Assembly (NCBI GenBank): GCA_937889855.1
Contig: CALBYK010000276.1
Span: 1 to 7,076, forward strand
Length of the DNA stretch: 7,076 bases
Direction of reading: 5' to 3'
From: an uncultured Prevotella sp.
GTDB taxonomy: Bacteria > Bacteroidota > Bacteroidia > Bacteroidales > Bacteroidaceae
This document shows positions 5,667 to 7,076 of this stretch, piece after piece. The stretch's first letter is position 1, and the number at the start of each line of letters is the position of its first letter. The notes beneath the pieces were generated by a model, which worked only from the letters and a program-made list of their open reading frames with translations, was not told where the DNA came from and searched no databases. The position numbers and the translations under genes are program-made.

Positions 5667-6086
5667 ATGAAAAAGACAATCTTATTTTTCGCCATGCTGC
5701 TTTCGGTGATTGCGGCATCGGCAAAGGACATCAAGACCGTAGTGTTCACAACCAACCCTATCATGCACTGCGCCAACTGTGAGAACAAGATAAAGACCAA
5801 CCTGCGCTACGAGAAGGGCGTGAAGGAAATCCAGACCAACGTTCAGGAGCAGCGCGTCACCGTCAACTACGATGCCGACAAGACCACTGCCGACAACCTG
5901 CAGAAGGCTTTCACAAAGTTTGGATATACAGCCACTGTCGTTGGCAATGGCAACTGCACCAAGAAGAGTGACTGCAATGGCGAGAAGGCTGCCTCTTGCT
6001 GCAAGTCAAGCGAGAAGAAGGAGCAGGGTTGTGGCGGCTGCAAGTCAAGCGAGAAGAAGGAGCAGGGTTGCGGCGGATGCAAGTAG
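5667..6086 (+). CDS. Secreted HMA-domain metal-binding protein with Cys-rich tail
   Basis: Encodes 139 residues from ATG 5667. An in-frame GTG at 5637 would add ten residues in front of the signal peptide (about 1-19, ending AASA) and is disfavoured. Residues 22-92 form one HMA domain of the CopZ/Atx1 fold, with the metal site MHCANC (Cys35, Cys38), a GVKEIQTNVQEQRVTVNYDA core and a closing KFGYTATV. The tail (97-138) has eight more cysteines: C97, C103, C111, C112, and two GCGGC clusters in a 13-residue duplication. HMA domains with a CxxC pair bind Cu(I) or other soft metals. Export suggests periplasmic or outer-surface metal buffering or delivery, probably with the receptor upstream. Whether it supports uptake or detoxification cannot be told from the sequence. 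Confidence 0.9.
   Translation: MKKTILFFAMLLSVIAASAKDIKTVVFTTNPIMHCANCENKIKTNLRYEKGVKEIQTNVQEQRVTVNYDADKTTADNLQKAFTKFGYTATVVGNGNCTKKSDCNGEKAASCCKSSEKKEQGCGGCKSSEKKEQGCGGCK
6000..6077 (+). repeat. Two 39-bp tandem repeats encoding the Cys-rich tail
   Basis: Units at 6000-6038 and 6039-6077 encode CKSSEKKEQGCGG twice, followed by Cys-Lys-stop. They differ only in the last codons (tgtggcggc versus tgcggcgga), so the duplication is recent. Each unit adds a GCGGC-type thiol cluster and preserves frame. Confidence 0.92.
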
Positions 6087-6120
6087 ATGTAATGACAAAG
6101 CTCTAAAATTACGGCTCCAT

Positions 6121-6142
6121 CCGTGGCGGTTCGCGGGTTTTC
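6121..6142 (+). terminator. Weak candidate terminator after the HMA gene
   Basis: CCGTG at 6121-6125 can pair with CGCGG at 6132-6136 around a six-base loop, extendable by two weaker pairs, and is followed by GTTTTC. It starts 34 bases after the HMA stop codon. The stem is short, so the stronger hairpin at 6301-6331 may be the real end of the transcript. Confidence 0.25.
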
Positions 6143-6156
6143 ATTATAAAGAACAA

Positions 6157-6219
6157 GTCCGCTGTCGTTATGTGCGGTTCGTCCGTTTGGCGCCTATGCG
6201 CTATACGTCTTCAGCGGAC
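6157..6219. other. Long-range hairpin in the HMA-HAD spacer
   Basis: GTCCGCTG at 6157-6164 is the exact complement of CAGCGGAC at 6212-6219. The 47-base interior includes a smaller GCGC-CTAT-GCGC dyad at about 6190-6201. No tRNA or known RNA family was recognised. It could be structured 3' UTR, an RNA element or the remnant of a repeat. Confidence 0.3.
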
Positions 6220-6227
6220 ACGGTCTA

Positions 6228-6257
6228 TTGTTGTTATGTGCTATTAGGTTAGTTTTG
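6228..6257 (+). promoter_or_regulatory. Possible promoter ahead of the strong terminator
   Basis: TTG at 6228-6230, 19 bases, then TAGTTTTG at 6250-6257, a full TAnnTTTG match. No ORF follows before the terminator at 6301-6331, so a functional promoter would make an RNA of roughly 65-70 bases. It lacks the flanking blocks shared by the receptor and HMA promoters, so a chance match is quite possible. Confidence 0.25.
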
Positions 6258-6300
6258 TGCTGAAATATTGCACGGACGTGACAGATAGGCTGTATCAGCG

Positions 6301-6331
6301 GCCCTTGGCGCGAAAGCGTCAAGGGCTTTTT
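6301..6331 (+). terminator. Strong rho-independent terminator, plus strand
   Basis: GCCCTTGGCGC (6301-6311), GAAA loop, GCGTCAAGGGC (6316-6326), then TTTTT. The 11-bp stem has a single G-U pair in plus-strand RNA and a GNRA-type tetraloop. The minus strand has no U tract after the stem, so it acts on rightward transcripts, ending the HMA mRNA or a short RNA from 6258 on. It also shields the convergent HAD gene. Confidence 0.85.
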
Positions 6332-6343
6332 ACGTTAACAGTG

Positions 6344-7075
6344 TCAGTCTCTTGCCGCAATAACCTCACCCCATTGGCCAACAAGTTCCGTCATGCTTCC
6401 GAGCACAATGTCTGCCCCGTTGCCGGAGAGCGCGGAGTCGTGCAGCGGGCCGCTGTTTATGCCTATGGTGAAGCATCGGGCAGCAGCCCCGGCACGCACG
6501 CCAAGCGGCGCGTTCTCCACGACGATGCCTTGCCATGGCTGCAGGTTGCCGGCCTTGCGCAGGCCCATGAGATAAGGGTCGGGGTTGGGCTTGCCTCGCT
6601 CCACGTCATAGGCCGTCACGATATGGTCTTCGGTGAGGAATCCCTTGAAGTCGTCGAGCAGGCGCTTTATCAGTGGGCGTTGTCCGCTGCCTGTCACGAC
6701 ACCGATGGTCATGCCGGCCGACTTTATCTTCTGCATCAGCTCAATGACACCGGGGAAGATAGGGGCAGTAGGCATCTGGTGGAATATGGATGTCTTCAAG
6801 TCGTACATGCGCTGCGCCTCCTCGGCGGATATTTCCTTGCCTTGCTGCTCAAGCACATACTTGCGAATGGTGTCTACACCGCGTGCGCCCTCGGTGGCGT
6901 AAGCGTCATCGGCAGTAAAGTGCAGACCAAACTGCCTCATCGACTCCTGCCATGCCACGGCATGGTTGGGCATGGAGTTGTAGAGCACGCCGTCCATGTC
7001 GAAGAGCACGCATTGGGGCGAGAACCGGGCGAAGCCTTGCGACTGCTTGTAATGTCGGATAGATTCCTTTATCAT
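6344..7075 (-). CDS. HAD-superfamily phosphatase / beta-phosphoglucomutase-like hydrolase
   Basis: Encodes 243 residues from the ATG at 7075, which touches the window edge, so the true start could lie farther upstream. It is a cytosolic HAD subfamily I enzyme. Motif I is FDMDGVLYNS with nucleophile D26 and general acid D28; an alpha-helical cap follows (about 35-105); motif II is VVTGSG (T128); motif III is K162 in RGKPNPDPY; motif IV is VVENAPLGVRAG (E187, N188). The DxDGV plus KPxPDPY pattern and the cap placement fit sugar-phosphate phosphatases and beta-phosphoglucomutases. Motif IV reads EN where many relatives have ED, a variant I associate with the ENAPLG group of HAD phosphatases. Substrate unknown. 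It converges on the HMA gene and shows no link to it. Confidence 0.9.
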   Translation of the reverse strand: MIKESIRHYKQSQGFARFSPQCVLFDMDGVLYNSMPNHAVAWQESMRQFGLHFTADDAYATEGARGVDTIRKYVLEQQGKEISAEEAQRMYDLKTSIFHQMPTAPIFPGVIELMQKIKSAGMTIGVVTGSGQRPLIKRLLDDFKGFLTEDHIVTAYDVERGKPNPDPYLMGLRKAGNLQPWQGIVVENAPLGVRAGAAARCFTIGINSGPLHDSALSGNGADIVLGSMTELVGQWGEVIAARD

Positions 7076-7076
7076 A

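Noticed and set aside
5872..6252. 126-codon plus-strand frame across the HMA tail and spacer
   Set aside because: Its first half is a frame-shifted reading of the HMA gene, with the Arg/Ala-rich composition typical of a shadow frame, and the rest resembles nothing.

Overview
The window looks like chromosomal DNA of a Bacteroidales bacterium, most likely Prevotella-like. The evidence is a hybrid two-component sensor of the Bacteroidetes type, a TonB-dependent receptor whose plug sequence is typical of that phylum, and promoters that fit the Bacteroidetes pattern (a TTG-type -33 element, about 20 bases, then TAnnTTTG at -7). Genus is an inference from general familiarity, not from a search.

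Layout. Positions 1-2423 (minus) hold a hybrid sensor histidine kinase whose 3' end lies beyond the window; only the beginning of its C-terminal phosphotransfer-like domain is visible. Upstream of it come a dyad and possible promoter (2443-2474), a minus-strand terminator (2470-2514), and a small secreted Thr/Pro/Ala-rich protein with a 30-bp tandem repeat (2604-2930, minus). A divergent 357-bp spacer (2931-3287) contains several palindromes and two tandem consensus DnaA-type boxes. The plus strand then carries a TonB-dependent outer-membrane receptor (3288-5336), a 330-bp spacer with a degenerate 22-bp repeat array (5381-5490), and a secreted heavy-metal-associated (HMA) protein with a cysteine-rich tail (5667-6086). 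A strong plus-strand terminator lies at 6301-6331. A HAD-family phosphatase/phosphomutase occupies 6344-7075 on the minus strand, with its 5' end at the window edge.

How the parts may work together. The receptor and the HMA protein have separate promoters, but the two promoter regions align without gaps over 84 bases (52 identities by hand count), with the same -33/-7 spacing and a shared upstream ATTATGGAAA block. This suggests a co-regulated pair: an outer-membrane importer and a periplasmic or surface metal-binding protein, plausibly for copper or another soft metal. The spacers around the pair are rich in operator-like structure: a 22-bp periodic array, a 19-bp palindrome and tandem 10-bp repeats. 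The array and the shared promoters are the least expected signals here. The sensor kinase and the HAD enzyme show no clear functional link to the metal pair.
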